DNA of 64,000 nt from Candidatus Hydrogenedentota bacterium (GCA_019637335.1 JAHBVV010000024.1:55008-119007); one strand, 5' to 3'. Positions 52,525 through 61,752 are shown, counted from the stretch's first letter. Numbers and translations are program-made. The notes: generated by a model not told the origin, from the letters alone.

Positions 52525-52553
52525 TTGACACCCCGGCCCATCCGGTGTACGGT
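52525..52553 (+). promoter_or_regulatory. Promoter-like element before the RHS remnants
   Basis: A perfect TTGACA (52525-52530) is followed after 17 nt by a weak TACGGT (52548-52553), preceded by a T-run. It could be the original promoter of a larger rhs gene whose 5' part is missing. Confidence 0.35.
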
Positions 52554-52929
52554 CAAACCCACGCGGCAGTACAGCGCGTCAAGAAACGTCTCCGAAACAG
52601 CAACCCACCTGAAGGGGCTACTCCGATGGACCTGTTCTCGCCCCAAACGCGGTCTGTGATGTCCCGGCGCCGGACGCGCAGCGGATCGGGGACACTTCCG
52701 CAAGCGGCGGGCATCCGGCACGCCACCGGGCGATTGGCCACACGGGAAGCGCCCCCAGGAGGTTGGGCATCCCTGCCCGACGCAACATGCGCTCCCGATG
52801 CGGTAGTACCTGCAATTTCGTCGCATAACCGAGCGTTTCCACGTGGACACGCCAGGGGGGCCTGACCTGAAAGCCAGCCACCTACGAAATCGACGCGCGC
52901 GCTGCCGCGGACAGGAATGTCCACGATCC

Positions 52930-53382
52930 TACGACACGGGCAACCGTTTGACGCGGGTAGATATCCCCAACGGGATGCACACGGAATACACCTACGACGC
53001 CAGCGGGCGGCAGGATGCCATCCACCACAAGGACGGGACCACGGTGGTCCAGGGCTTTGACTATACGTTTGACGACGGCGGGAATATTGCCCGCATCGAT
53101 CACGAGGACGGCAGTTACTGGGCCTACGATTACGACGGGCGGGACCGGTTAATCGAAGCGGAACGCTACGACGATACGCCCACGCTGCTGCACCGCTACA
53201 CCTATACCTACGACGACGCCGACAACATGCTGACCAAGGCGGTCTACGACCCGAGCGGGCCGACTACAGTCACGACGACCTACACCTACAACGACGCCAA
53301 CGAACAAACCAACATGGACGACGGAACCACCTCCATCGACATAACTGCAATTCACTCGGCTCCGGAAAACCCAGATGTCTAG
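52930..53382 (+). pseudogene. RHS/YD-repeat core fragment (truncated)
   Basis: The open frame begins at 52843, but RHS similarity begins near 52930, so the first ~30 residues are unrelated. It shows YD repeats such as YDTGNRLTRVD, YTYDASGRQ and DYTFDDGGNIARIDHEDG, then YDYDGRDRLIEAERYD and YTYTYDDADNMLTKAVYD. The fragment ends abruptly with a short non-RHS tail (SIDITAIHSAPENPDV). RHS proteins form a large shell around a C-terminal toxin; this piece lacks both the N-terminal part and the toxin tip. It overlaps a small lipoprotein gene by 8 nt and is followed by a second RHS fragment. Confidence 0.8.
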
Positions 53383-53788
53383 TCTTTCTATTCGATGGGT
53401 TGTCGTAACGTTTTCGTGTGTGGCATTCGCTGGGTGCGTTCACAGTGCCTTGAAACCTCGATACACAGAGGTGCGCGTAGGCGAAAGCCTCGGCAAGGTC
53501 ATATTCCGATTCGAGGAACCGAAGAATCGCATCCCTTACGAAATCACTGTAGTCCCGAATGGGCTCGGAGAGGGAAAAGTGATAGTGGTTGTGCCTTATA
53601 GTCCACCGCCGCAGCTATATCTGTATTCCATTCAATCTACTTGGCTCGCCAGCCACTACGAGTTAACGTTTGGGGGAGCCCTTCTCACGGAAATAGCGTG
53701 GAGAGCAGAAGACGGTAGCTACCTGGGAGAGAAGTCACTTGACTCCGTGACACTTGTTCCGAAATTCTACCGAGGAAGAGGCAAATGA
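53375..53788 (+). CDS. Small putative lipoprotein between RHS fragments (immunity candidate)
   Basis: A 137-residue protein starting with a lipoprotein-type signal (VVVTFSCVAFAGCVHS, lipobox Cys near residue 21). I do not recognise a family. It has lower GC than its neighbours and lies in the position where RHS loci carry immunity genes between a core and an orphan tip. That role is inference from position only. The ATG overlaps the RHS fragment end by 8 nt. Confidence 0.6.
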   Translation: MSSLSIRWVVVTFSCVAFAGCVHSALKPRYTEVRVGESLGKVIFRFEEPKNRIPYEITVVPNGLGEGKVIVVVPYSPPPQLYLYSIQSTWLASHYELTFGGALLTEIAWRAEDGSYLGEKSLDSVTLVPKFYRGRGK

Positions 53789-53795
53789 CCCCGAA

Positions 53796-54494
53796 ATGCG
53801 ACTACGTATCACCATGACCAATGTCGTCTTGGCGCCCACCGCGCAAGCCTCCGCCACCCTCGGCGATCTGTCGGGAACCACGCCCTCCAGCGGCACGGCC
53901 CGCTACTACGCCACGGACCACCTCGGCAGCACCCGCGGCGCCTGGGATGCCTCCAAGTCCTCCGTCGGCGCCTACGAATTCACCCCCTTCGGCGGCGAGT
54001 ACAACCACACCGGCGCGGCCCTGGCGACCTTGGCCGGCGCCTACACCGGCAAGCCCTGGGACGGAACCGCGCAACTCTTCCACTTCCCCTACCGCCAATA
54101 CAGCCCGAACATGGCCCGCTGGACGAGCCGGGACCCCTTGGGGATGGTCGATGGGCCGAATGTGTATGGGTATGTGTCCGGGGAACCAGTTGGTATATTC
54201 GATCCCGATGGTCGATGGGGATTCGTGCTCGCGATCTTTGGAATTAAGATCAAAGTGACGGGAGAAAGCGTAGCGCTATTTATTACTGGAGCTGCGGCCG
54301 CGCTACATATTTTTGACTCCTTGGAAGCCAGATGTAGGACGAATTGTACGCCTGCCCCACCACCTCCTCCGCAGAGGTATATTCCGGGAGCACCCGTGCC
54401 GCCAGCTGACACGCACGGAGAAGAAGAAGGTGAGCCGGGCGGTGGAGCAAGTGAAATCCAATTGGCCTGTCCTCCCAGCTTCCTAAGGCCTTGA
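53796..54494 (+). pseudogene. RHS core C-terminal fragment with variable tip
   Basis: This segment resumes RHS similarity with YYATDHLGSTRGAWDASKSSV and EFTPFGGEYNHTG, then the end-of-core motif QYSPNMARWTSRDPLGMVDGPN, shortened here to RDPLGMVDGPNVYGY. The last 80 or so residues after the core end (from GFVLAIFG) are unique, with a hydrophobic stretch and a PPPPPPQRY tract, as expected for a variable toxin tip. No toxin fold is recognised. The frame is open upstream to a TTG at 53754, but no trustworthy start is seen, so it is probably an orphan module or remnant. Confidence 0.75.
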
Positions 54495-54628
54495 GGAATG
54501 GATGAGGTGTCGTTAACTGCCGCCAAGCAATTCTGGTTCGCTTTGCGCAGGCTAACTGACGTACTGTAAAACTCGAACCGCTTTAGAGTTTGGCTCAGAA
54601 GATCGCGTTGGACTAGGAGGTTCTTGGA

Positions 54629-54832
54629 ATGAAGGATAAGGGTATTGCGGTGTTCGACGTAATGAACTTAGTCGTTTTGACAGTCGTGTTGGGTATGTGT
54701 GTTTATGCAGTTATAGTTGGCCAAAAGGACTTGGTATCCGAGACAAGCGTCGGGCTCCTCTTTGTATACACGAACGGACATATAATGATGGCGCGGATTG
54801 AAGTGCGGCGTAAAATAGGAAAATTGAAATAA
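54629..54832 (+). CDS. Small membrane protein after RHS tip (immunity candidate)
   Basis: A 67-residue protein with one hydrophobic segment (VMNLVVLTVVLGMCVYAVIVG) and a basic C-terminus. A strong AGGAGG ribosome-binding site lies 8 nt before the ATG, so translation is likely. Its position after the RHS tip and its AT-rich composition fit a cognate immunity gene, but this is only inference. Confidence 0.6.
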   Translation: MKDKGIAVFDVMNLVVLTVVLGMCVYAVIVGQKDLVSETSVGLLFVYTNGHIMMARIEVRRKIGKLK

Positions 54833-55052
54833 TAGGGACAGCCACCTATTCTTTCCAACTGCTTATGGCACAACAGCTTAGCTCGCCGGTCTTGGCCTCG
54901 CGGACGGACTTCGGCGCCCGAAGGGGACTGTCCAGTTCGCCGCATATGCGCCGGGGTGTGTGGACGACGCCGGTAACCGGCTCTTTCGCTAGGAGTCGTG
55001 GCGGACGGGCCACCGACGCCCATGAAAGGACAGCATGATGGGGAGGCGAATG

Positions 55053-55349
55053 ATGCGTACGGCCCTGGCGGGCCTCGAACGGCGATACGCCAGGCTTCAC
55101 TTCAGGACCGCTCTGATACTCGAATGCGCCGTCATTTGCCTGATCGCGTTCCTCATCCAGGCCGCCTGCGCCGCGCTTTTCTTCCGGGATGCGCCGGTCT
55201 GGCCGGATCTCGCCCTCTTCACCCTGGGGTTCGCGGCCTTCTGCGGCGCGCTCCACTACCTCCAGTACCGCCGCCAGTTTGCGACAGCCCGGAGCCGGCG
55301 CCCGATCGGTTCAAGCGGCGATTCTGAGCCCGCGAAGCAGGAAGAATAA
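55053..55349 (+). CDS. Small two-helix membrane protein of unknown function
   Basis: A 98-residue protein with two predicted membrane helices (ALILECAVICLIAFLIQAAC and LALFTLGFAAFCGALHYL) and a basic/Ser-rich C-terminal tail. I do not recognise the family. The start at 55053 has GGGGAGG 6 nt upstream; 55050 and 55035 are alternatives. It lies between the RHS remnants and the DUF5989 gene. Confidence 0.6.
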   Translation: MRTALAGLERRYARLHFRTALILECAVICLIAFLIQAACAALFFRDAPVWPDLALFTLGFAAFCGALHYLQYRRQFATARSRRPIGSSGDSEPAKQEE

Positions 55350-55417
55350 CCCCCCGCGGTGCGCCGCGCCGTCAAGCCGCCCAACGGCGCATCAGGCCGC
55401 CAGACCCCGGTTTTCGC

Positions 55418-55446
55418 TTGGTTTGCCGCGCGCCATGCGGTAGAAT
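55418..55446 (+). promoter_or_regulatory. Promoter candidate for the DUF5989-DUF58-transglutaminase operon
   Basis: TTGGTT (55418-55423) and TAGAAT (55441-55446) are 17 nt apart, 44 nt before the DUF5989 start. The -10 is strong and the -35 weak. Confidence 0.5.
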
Positions 55447-55489
55447 GCCGTTCCACGGGCGGTTCCGCAGTCCGCCTGGAAAGGAAGTT

Positions 55490-55648
55490 ATGGCGAAGTT
55501 GTCTATTCTCCGCGAGCTCTGGGAGTTCGCGCGTGTCCGCAAGAAATGGTGGCTCGGCCCCATCCTGCTGTTTCTCGTTCTATTCGGCGCGCTGATTGTC
55601 ATCGCCAAGGGTTCGGCGGTGGCCCCGTTCATCTACACGCTCTTCTAA
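55490..55648 (+). CDS. DUF5989 small membrane protein
   Basis: A 52-residue protein starting at the ATG at 55490 with AAGGAAG upstream. It has the family pattern: a basic N-terminus (ELWEFARVRKKWW), one membrane helix (GPILLFLVLFGALIVIA) and the C-terminal ending KGSAVAPFIYTLF. DUF5989 proteins are normally the third gene of NodU-SxtJ-DUF5989 clusters. Here it is about 4 kb downstream of sxtJ, beyond the RHS/repeat block. Its own promoter and the DUF58 gene 18 nt downstream suggest it now starts a separate operon. Confidence 0.87.
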   Translation: MAKLSILRELWEFARVRKKWWLGPILLFLVLFGALIVIAKGSAVAPFIYTLF

Positions 55649-55666
55649 CCCCGCGGAGGCCCGGGC

Positions 55667-56944
55667 GTGACCCTCGAGCAATTCATCCGGCGCAAGGATT
55701 TCGTGCTGATTCCCAGCCTCCACCGCTGGACGATGTGGCTCATCGCCTTCCGCGTCACCGCCCTGGGCTGGCTCGCCGTGCTCGGCTGGGGTCTCGCGAC
55801 CTCACTCGGCGTCAGCAGCATCGACAAGCCGATCTACATCGCCGTTTGCGCGTGGACCGCGCCCGCCGTCATCGCCTTCGCCGCGGGCTGGCTGCTCCGA
55901 CCGCGCGTGGCCGTCGCGGCGGCCTATCCCGACCGCGCCTCCGTGGGCCAGCCGCTCCAGATCCGGTGCGCGCTACAGAATACGCGCCGAACCCCGCTTT
56001 ACGCTCTCGGCGCGGGCATCTTTCTGCCGCCCGTCGAGTTCGACGCCGCCCCGCCCGCTTTGCTTCCCGGGATGCTGCCCCCCGGCGAGTCGGCCGCGTG
56101 CCACGTCCAGCTTACGCCCCGGCGCCGCGGCCTCTACCCGATGCCGCCCCTCCGCGCCTTCACGACCTTCCCCCTCAACCTCTACCGCACGCCCGCGGGC
56201 CACGGCGCGCCCTGGCAGCTCCTCGTGCTGCCCGCCTTTCACCCGCTCCACCAGATCGGCGTGCCCGTCGGCACGCGCTACCAGCCCGGCGGCATTGCGC
56301 TCACGTCGCACACCGGCGAATCGCCCGAGTACATCGGCAACCGCCACTACGTCCCCGGCGACTCCATCCGCCACATCGACTTCCGCGCCTGGGCGCGCCT
56401 CGCCCAGCCCGCCGTCCGCGAATACCAGGAAGAATATTACTGCCGCGTCGCGCTCGTCCTCGACACCTGCACCGGGCGCGCGAACCCGCCCACCCCGGAG
56501 GGCTTTCCCGAGTTCGAGGCCGCCGTCAGCCTCACTGCGGCCATCGCCGATGCGCTCTCCCGGGGCGAGTACCTGATCGACCTTTTCGCCGCCGGCCCCG
56601 AGCTCTACGTCTTCCGCGCCGGCCGCCACACCGCGCACTTTGACAACGTCCTCGAAATCCTCGCCGCCGTGGGCCACACGGTCGACAATCCCTTCGCGCG
56701 GCTCGCTCCCGCGTTGCTGGACGAGCTGAACAATATTTCCACGGTAATCTGCGTCTTCATGGATTGGGACGAGACCCGGGAGCACCTCGTGCGCGCCGCC
56801 GCCGAGGCCGGGTGCAGCCTCAAGGTTATCGTCGTGCGGGAGGGCGAGCCCAGCCGGCCGCTCGACGCCCTCCACGCCTGGACCCGCCACGTGCGCCAGG
56901 TCACGCCGGACGCCGTGCGGCGTGGGGGAGTGGAGGAACTGTGA
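55667..56944 (+). CDS. DUF58 domain protein
   Basis: A 425-residue protein with two N-terminal membrane helices (residues about 20-75), a beta-rich periplasmic-type region, and a DUF58 domain. The domain signature is HYVPGDSIRHIDFRAWAR near residue 235. The DUF58 fold is vWA-like, with RVALVLDTCTG at its start. It starts at GTG with GGAGG upstream. It overlaps the transglutaminase gene by 4 nt. DUF58 and transglutaminase genes commonly occur together with MoxR ATPases; no moxR gene is in this window. Confidence 0.93.
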   Translation: MTLEQFIRRKDFVLIPSLHRWTMWLIAFRVTALGWLAVLGWGLATSLGVSSIDKPIYIAVCAWTAPAVIAFAAGWLLRPRVAVAAAYPDRASVGQPLQIRCALQNTRRTPLYALGAGIFLPPVEFDAAPPALLPGMLPPGESAACHVQLTPRRRGLYPMPPLRAFTTFPLNLYRTPAGHGAPWQLLVLPAFHPLHQIGVPVGTRYQPGGIALTSHTGESPEYIGNRHYVPGDSIRHIDFRAWARLAQPAVREYQEEYYCRVALVLDTCTGRANPPTPEGFPEFEAAVSLTAAIADALSRGEYLIDLFAAGPELYVFRAGRHTAHFDNVLEILAAVGHTVDNPFARLAPALLDELNNISTVICVFMDWDETREHLVRAAAEAGCSLKVIVVREGEPSRPLDALHAWTRHVRQVTPDAVRRGGVEEL

Positions 56945-59025
56945 TCGCCCCGCGCCTCACCGGCCTCGCCATGATGGTCATCCAGGCATTCCTCCTTTGG
57001 CGCAGCATGGGCTACGCCTACGTCGCCATCGCGTTTATCCTCCTGGCCGCGCCCGGGTGCTGGCCCCGCCTCCACCGGGACTGGCCCCCGCGCTGGCGCC
57101 ACGGAACCGACGTGGCCCTCGCGGCGGCCTTCGCGGTCTGGTGGGTCGCCGTGCTCCAATCCGCCCCGCAGTGGTCCAATCAGTATGGGCCGAATGTACT
57201 TGTGGCCGCCGGGCACGGATGCATCGCTTTGCAGGCCGTTCGCTTCTACCGGCGCGGTCCGTCCGGGCCCGGCCCGCTCTTTCCGATCCTCGGCGTCATG
57301 TCGCTCGCGTGCGCGGGCGATCGCTACCTGGGCGGCGCCGAGGAGCAACTTTACTTCTGGGGCGCCATGGCGCACGGCCTGCTCGTCGCGCTCTACTACG
57401 CGGCGGCGGGCGTGGCGCGCGCTGCAACCGCCGAGCCCTTGCGCCACCGCGCCTACCGGTACGCCGTGCTGGCCGCCTGCCTGTTCTGTTCCTTCGCGCT
57501 CGCCGCCGGAACCGCCTGGACCCTCCGCCGGTCCGATCGCTTCGCCCAACCCTGGATGGCATCCGCCCTGTCCAAGATTCAGCATATCGCCCCCGGCAAC
57601 AGCAACGTCGCCCACCTCGGCAGCATGGCCATTTTTGATCGCAACGAGGCCGACCGCATCGCCATCCAGATCGCGTCGGATGCCGCGCCTGGGTACCTGC
57701 GTGGGCAGATCTATGGCGACTTCGGCGAAGCGCGCTGGAACGCGCTGCGGCGTGGCGTCGCCGCCAGCCCCCTGAGCGCGGGCGCGCCCCCCGGATACCG
57801 CCCCGTGTTGCCCGGAGAGCGCCTCTTCTCCGTTGCGCCCGGGGACACGCTCGCCGGCTCCATGGAGATCTACCCGGACAGCGCCATTCAAAACGCGCTC
57901 TTCATCCCCCTGTACACCGGCTGGATCGGCATGGCGACAGACGAAATCGTGGTGGACAAGAGCGGAATAGCCCAGGTGCTGGACAACCTCAACGGTCGCC
58001 CCTTCCGCGCCCTCCTCTCCAACCCGCCACCCCCCGATCCGCTCTCCGAAAGCGACAGGGAGCTGTTCACCCGGATCCCGGATCGTCTCGCGCCACGTCT
58101 GCGCGAACTCGCCGCGACCGTATGCGGGGAACACGAGGGTCCGCGGGCCCGCGCCTTCGCCGTCACCCAGTATTTCCACGGCAACTACCAGTACGCCCTC
58201 GATTTTCAAGCTTCCCTACGCGAAGACCCCGTGGAGAAGTTTCTATTCAGCGATCCAAAACCATCCGCCCACTGCGAGTACTTCGCCACCGGGGCCACCC
58301 TGCTCCTCCGCGCCGCCGGTATCCCAGCGCGCTATGTCACCGGCGTGGTCTCATGGGAGCAGCTCGCTGCCGGCGGCTACTGGGTCGCGCGAAACCGGGA
58401 CGCCCACGCCTGGTGCGAGGCCTGGGATCCCGAACTCGGCTGGTTCATCGTCGAGGCGACCCCGGCCAATGGCGTGCCCGAGGCCGCGCGCGGCGCCGGC
58501 GGCCCGTCCTGGCGCGATAGCGTCGCTTCCCTCAGGCTGAGCCTGCGCCGCATCGTCGCCGCCGTGCGCGCCGGCGCCTGGGGGGTCATCGCCAGCGGTA
58601 CCGGATCTATAGCGGCAGCCCTGGCGGCGCTATTTCGCGCCTGGGGCCTCCATGTGCTCCCCGCTGCGTTTCTGTTGGGCGTTGCGCTATGGTGGTGGCG
58701 TCGCGGGCCCCGATTCCGCCGCGCGCGCCCAGCCGTCGCCACGGGCCTGCTCGAACGGCGGCTCGCGAAGCAAATCGCCACGATGGATCGGCGCGTCGCC
58801 CGCGCCCACGGGTTGGTTCGCCGGGAAAGCCGCACGCCGCACGCCTTCGCGCGCGAAATTGAGTCGCGCCCCGATGCGGATTCCGCCGCCGGACGCATCG
58901 CGGGCTGGTATCGCCGGTGGGCCGAAACCCGGTACGGCCCCGCGCCCGATCCCGCCGCCGTCGATCGCCTCGAAACCGACCTCGCCGCCCTGGGCCGGAA
59001 ATCCACCCGCCCAAAGCCCCGCTGA
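56941..59025 (+). CDS. TgpA-like transmembrane transglutaminase
   Basis: A 694-residue protein starting at GTG 56941, overlapping the DUF58 stop. N-terminal membrane helices (about residues 10-200) are followed by a large soluble transglutaminase-like domain. Its catalytic triad is visible: Cys in SAHCEYFAT, His in RDAHAWCEAW and Asp in WDPELGWFIVEATP. A further membrane helix (LHVLPAAFLLGVALWW) precedes a basic cytoplasmic C-terminal region. Homologues are thought to modify or cleave periplasmic proteins or peptidoglycan-associated targets. Confidence 0.93.
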   Translation: MIAPRLTGLAMMVIQAFLLWRSMGYAYVAIAFILLAAPGCWPRLHRDWPPRWRHGTDVALAAAFAVWWVAVLQSAPQWSNQYGPNVLVAAGHGCIALQAVRFYRRGPSGPGPLFPILGVMSLACAGDRYLGGAEEQLYFWGAMAHGLLVALYYAAAGVARAATAEPLRHRAYRYAVLAACLFCSFALAAGTAWTLRRSDRFAQPWMASALSKIQHIAPGNSNVAHLGSMAIFDRNEADRIAIQIASDAAPGYLRGQIYGDFGEARWNALRRGVAASPLSAGAPPGYRPVLPGERLFSVAPGDTLAGSMEIYPDSAIQNALFIPLYTGWIGMATDEIVVDKSGIAQVLDNLNGRPFRALLSNPPPPDPLSESDRELFTRIPDRLAPRLRELAATVCGEHEGPRARAFAVTQYFHGNYQYALDFQASLREDPVEKFLFSDPKPSAHCEYFATGATLLLRAAGIPARYVTGVVSWEQLAAGGYWVARNRDAHAWCEAWDPELGWFIVEATPANGVPEAARGAGGPSWRDSVASLRLSLRRIVAAVRAGAWGVIASGTGSIAAALAALFRAWGLHVLPAAFLLGVALWWWRRGPRFRRARPAVATGLLERRLAKQIATMDRRVARAHGLVRRESRTPHAFAREIESRPDADSAAGRIAGWYRRWAETRYGPAPDPAAVDRLETDLAALGRKSTRPKPR

Positions 59026-59028
59026 CGC

Positions 59029-59057
59029 TTTCCAAATCGCCGTTTCTGTGGTACATT
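59029..59057 (+). promoter_or_regulatory. Promoter candidate for the HTH/zinc-ribbon gene
   Basis: TTTCCA (59029-59034) and TACATT (59052-59057) are 17 nt apart, 29 nt before the ATG. Confidence 0.35.
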
Positions 59058-59085
59058 CCCGGAAGAACCGGCGAGATCCCCTACT

Positions 59086-59466
59086 ATGGGCAAAGAAATC
59101 CTTACCATCGCGGACGCCAGCGCGCTGCTGTCGCTGTCCGAGGCCGAAATCGAGCGCCTCCTGCTCGCCGGCGAGCTCCCCGGCAGGCGCATCGGTCCCC
59201 ACTGGTTTCTCTCCCGCCAGCGACTCCTCCAATTCATCGAAAACGACGAGAATCCGTCGCCCGCGCCCAAGCCCATGCCTGCGGCGGCCTTGCCCGAACG
59301 CATCCTGTCCCCCGGCTGGCGCTGCCGCGCCTGCGGCGAACAGTACGGCCCGGAAATCGCCGAATGCGCCGCCTGCGGCACAGTGCGCGCCACGCCCCTG
59401 ATCGGCTACCGCCTTCCACGCGGCGCCGCGGCCGCCCCGATCGGCCCGGGCGGCAAAGTCAACTAG
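59086..59466 (+). CDS. HTH_17-like DNA-binding protein with zinc ribbon
   Basis: A 126-residue protein. Its N-terminal half has the excisionase/MerR-like HTH pattern (LTIADASALLSLSEAEIERLL, then GRRIGPHWFLSRQRLLQFI). The C-terminal half holds a zinc-ribbon-like motif: CRACGEQYGP and CAACGTVRA. The combination suggests a small DNA-binding regulator or accessory protein; no target is known. It lies between the transglutaminase gene and the helicase gene. Confidence 0.8.
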   Translation: MGKEILTIADASALLSLSEAEIERLLLAGELPGRRIGPHWFLSRQRLLQFIENDENPSPAPKPMPAAALPERILSPGWRCRACGEQYGPEIAECAACGTVRATPLIGYRLPRGAAAAPIGPGGKVN

Positions 59467-59538
59467 AACCTCCCGCCACATCCTGCTACAATCCCGCCTT
59501 CCCTTCAGCCGCCGCGCACCCCCTTGGAAAGCGAGATT

Positions 59539-61659
59539 GTGTCAGCCCCCCGTAAATTCCTCCAGGGATTGAACCCCGCCCAGCGCGACGCCGTCCGCCA
59601 TACCGAAGGCCCCGTGCTTGTGCTCGCGGGCGCCGGCAGCGGAAAGACCCGCGTGATTACCCGCCGCATCGCCCACATCCTCGCCTGCGGCCTGGCGGAA
59701 CCCGCGCAAATCCTCGCGGTCACCTTCACCAACAAGGCCGCCGCCGAGATGCGCGAGCGCGTGGCCGAGCTCGTGGGCAAGCAGGCCGCCGGCCAGATTG
59801 TCATCTCCACCTTCCACAGCTACTGCCTCCAGGTGCTGCGAAAACACATCGATCGCATCGGCTACCGCAAGAATTTCAGCATCGCCGGGGAGAGCGATTC
59901 CCGCACCCTGCTGCGGCGCGTGGTGGAGGACCTCGGCAGCAGCGAGACCTTCGACATGGGGACCTTCCAATCCCGGATCAGCCTGATGAAAAACGCCAAC
60001 GAGCGTCCCGATCCCGCGCGGCCCCTGCCCGTCGAAAAGGAGAACCAGGAGAAATACGCCGAGAACTTCGCCGAAGTCTACGAGCGCTATCACTCCGCCC
60101 TGCGCGCCGCGAACAGCGTCGACTTCGACGACCTCATGCTGCTCACGCTCCAGCTCTGGGATCAGCACGCCGACCTGCTCGCCCTCTGCCGCGGCGCCTT
60201 CAAATATGTCATGGTCGACGAGTACCAGGACACCAACAAGGTCCAGTACGAACTCATCCGCCGCCTCGTGTCGGAGCACCGCAACCTCTGCGTCGTGGGC
60301 GACGACGATCAGTCCATCTACGCCTGGCGCGGGGCCGACTCCAGCATCATCCTCGACTTCGACAAGCACTTTCCCGACGCCCGCGTGGTCACCCTCGACC
60401 AGAACTACCGATCCACGGTGACCATCCTGAACGCCGCGAACGCCGTCATAAAAAACAACCAGGTGCGCCGCGAAAAAAAGCTCTGGTCCGATCTCGGCGA
60501 CGGGCGTAAGCTGGACTGGATCGTCTGCGCCGACGAGGAGCAGGAGGCCGAAGAGGCCCTGAAATGGATGAAGTTCATTCAGGACCGCACCGGCGCGCGC
60601 TACAGCGATTTCGCCTTTCTCTACCGATCCAACCAGCAGTCCCGCCCGCTCGAAGTGACCCTGCGCCAGGCCGGCGTGCCCTACGTCGTGGTAGGCGGGC
60701 AGGATTTCTTCGAGCGCGCGGAGGTCCGCGATGTCATCTCCTACCTCAAGATCATCGCGAACCCGCGTGACGAGGCCGCCTTTCTCCGCGTGGTCAACAT
60801 GCCCCGCCGCGGCATCGGCGACGCCACCCTCCACAAGATCCACGAGCTTTGCCGCGACGAGAAGCTATCGCTCGGCCAGGCCACCGCGAAGCTCCTCAAG
60901 CAGGGCATCGACGGCGCGCCCGCGCAACTCGCGCTCGGCGAATCCCCCGAGGACCGCGTGCGCCAGTTCAAAGAGCAGAAGACCGAGAAGGGGCTGCGCG
61001 ATTTCCTCCGCCTGCTCGATCGCTTCCGCAAGCGCTTCCGCGAGAAGGACGGCGGCCTCCGCGAGATCGTGGAGGACCTCATCAGCGCCATCGACTACCA
61101 CGGCGAGCTCGTCCGCACCTGCAAGTCGCCCCAGCAGGTGGCCGGCCGCTGGAACAACGTCGAAGTCGTGGTGAAGGCCATCGGCGACTACGAGGAAAAG
61201 GCGGAAAACCCGTCCCTGAGCAACTTCCTCGACGAAAGCCACCTCAACACCGATCAATCCCGATTTGGCAAGGAGGAGCGCCGGAAATCGGGCGTCACCC
61301 TCATGACGATCCACAGCGCGAAAGGCCTGGAGTTCCCATTCGTCTTCCTCATGGGCCTCGAAGACGGCCTCATGCCTCACGAGCGCAGCATCAAGGAGCA
61401 CAACATCGAGGAGGAGCGCCGCCTTTTCTACGTCGCCCTGACGCGCGGCAAGCGCCACGTCACCATGTTCGAGGCGCTCGGCCGTGTGCGCAATGGCAAG
61501 GAGCGCATCTCCAAAACCAGCCGCTTCCTCGCCGAAATACCGCCGGAGTGCTACACCCAGCACATCAAGGCCGTCCGCCAGATGGTGGAGGCCGCCGTCG
61601 ACCCGCCCGAGGTCAAGAAGAATAAGAAGAAGCGCGCCCCCCGCCGGACCAACCTGTAG
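59539..61659 (+). CDS. UvrD/Rep-family ATP-dependent DNA helicase
   Basis: A 706-residue superfamily 1A helicase. Motif I is AGAGSGKTRV, motif II VDEYQDTN, motif III GDDDQSIYAWRGAD, motif IV LDQNYRST and the late motifs TIHSAKGLEFP and FYVALTRGK. It unwinds DNA 3'-5' during repair or replication. The size and the C-terminal region suggest Rep- or PcrA-like roles, which sequence alone cannot separate. The start is GTG at 59539 (MSAPRKFLQG); a TTG five codons upstream is possible. A TACAAT -10-like element is at 59487-59492. Confidence 0.94.
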   Translation: MSAPRKFLQGLNPAQRDAVRHTEGPVLVLAGAGSGKTRVITRRIAHILACGLAEPAQILAVTFTNKAAAEMRERVAELVGKQAAGQIVISTFHSYCLQVLRKHIDRIGYRKNFSIAGESDSRTLLRRVVEDLGSSETFDMGTFQSRISLMKNANERPDPARPLPVEKENQEKYAENFAEVYERYHSALRAANSVDFDDLMLLTLQLWDQHADLLALCRGAFKYVMVDEYQDTNKVQYELIRRLVSEHRNLCVVGDDDQSIYAWRGADSSIILDFDKHFPDARVVTLDQNYRSTVTILNAANAVIKNNQVRREKKLWSDLGDGRKLDWIVCADEEQEAEEALKWMKFIQDRTGARYSDFAFLYRSNQQSRPLEVTLRQAGVPYVVVGGQDFFERAEVRDVISYLKIIANPRDEAAFLRVVNMPRRGIGDATLHKIHELCRDEKLSLGQATAKLLKQGIDGAPAQLALGESPEDRVRQFKEQKTEKGLRDFLRLLDRFRKRFREKDGGLREIVEDLISAIDYHGELVRTCKSPQQVAGRWNNVEVVVKAIGDYEEKAENPSLSNFLDESHLNTDQSRFGKEERRKSGVTLMTIHSAKGLEFPFVFLMGLEDGLMPHERSIKEHNIEEERRLFYVALTRGKRHVTMFEALGRVRNGKERISKTSRFLAEIPPECYTQHIKAVRQMVEAAVDPPEVKKNKKKRAPRRTNL

Positions 61660-61752
61660 CGGGCCATCGCGGCGGGAGTTGCGCGACCGCCCGCGCCTTC
61701 GCGTATGATGTGGGTAGAAGGCGGCCCGGATCCTTTGCAGGCGGTACCGATC

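Larger units (their letters stand above)
51537..52842. other. Gene-free C-rich repeat region between SxtJ and RHS remnants
   Basis: About 1.3 kb without a supported gene. It holds the 51711-52440 repeat array with four 35-nt palindromes, a promoter-like TTGACA element and otherwise non-coding sequence. Open frames over the array code for repetitive low-complexity peptides and are rejected. Confidence 0.75.

Noticed and set aside
51625..52531. Several overlapping open frames on both strands over the C-rich array, coding repetitive Gly/Ala/Trp- or Pro-rich peptides
   Set aside because: The repeating peptide comes from the repeat units themselves (for example GKPLRACPWHAWG); there is no ribosome-binding site and no recognisable domain.
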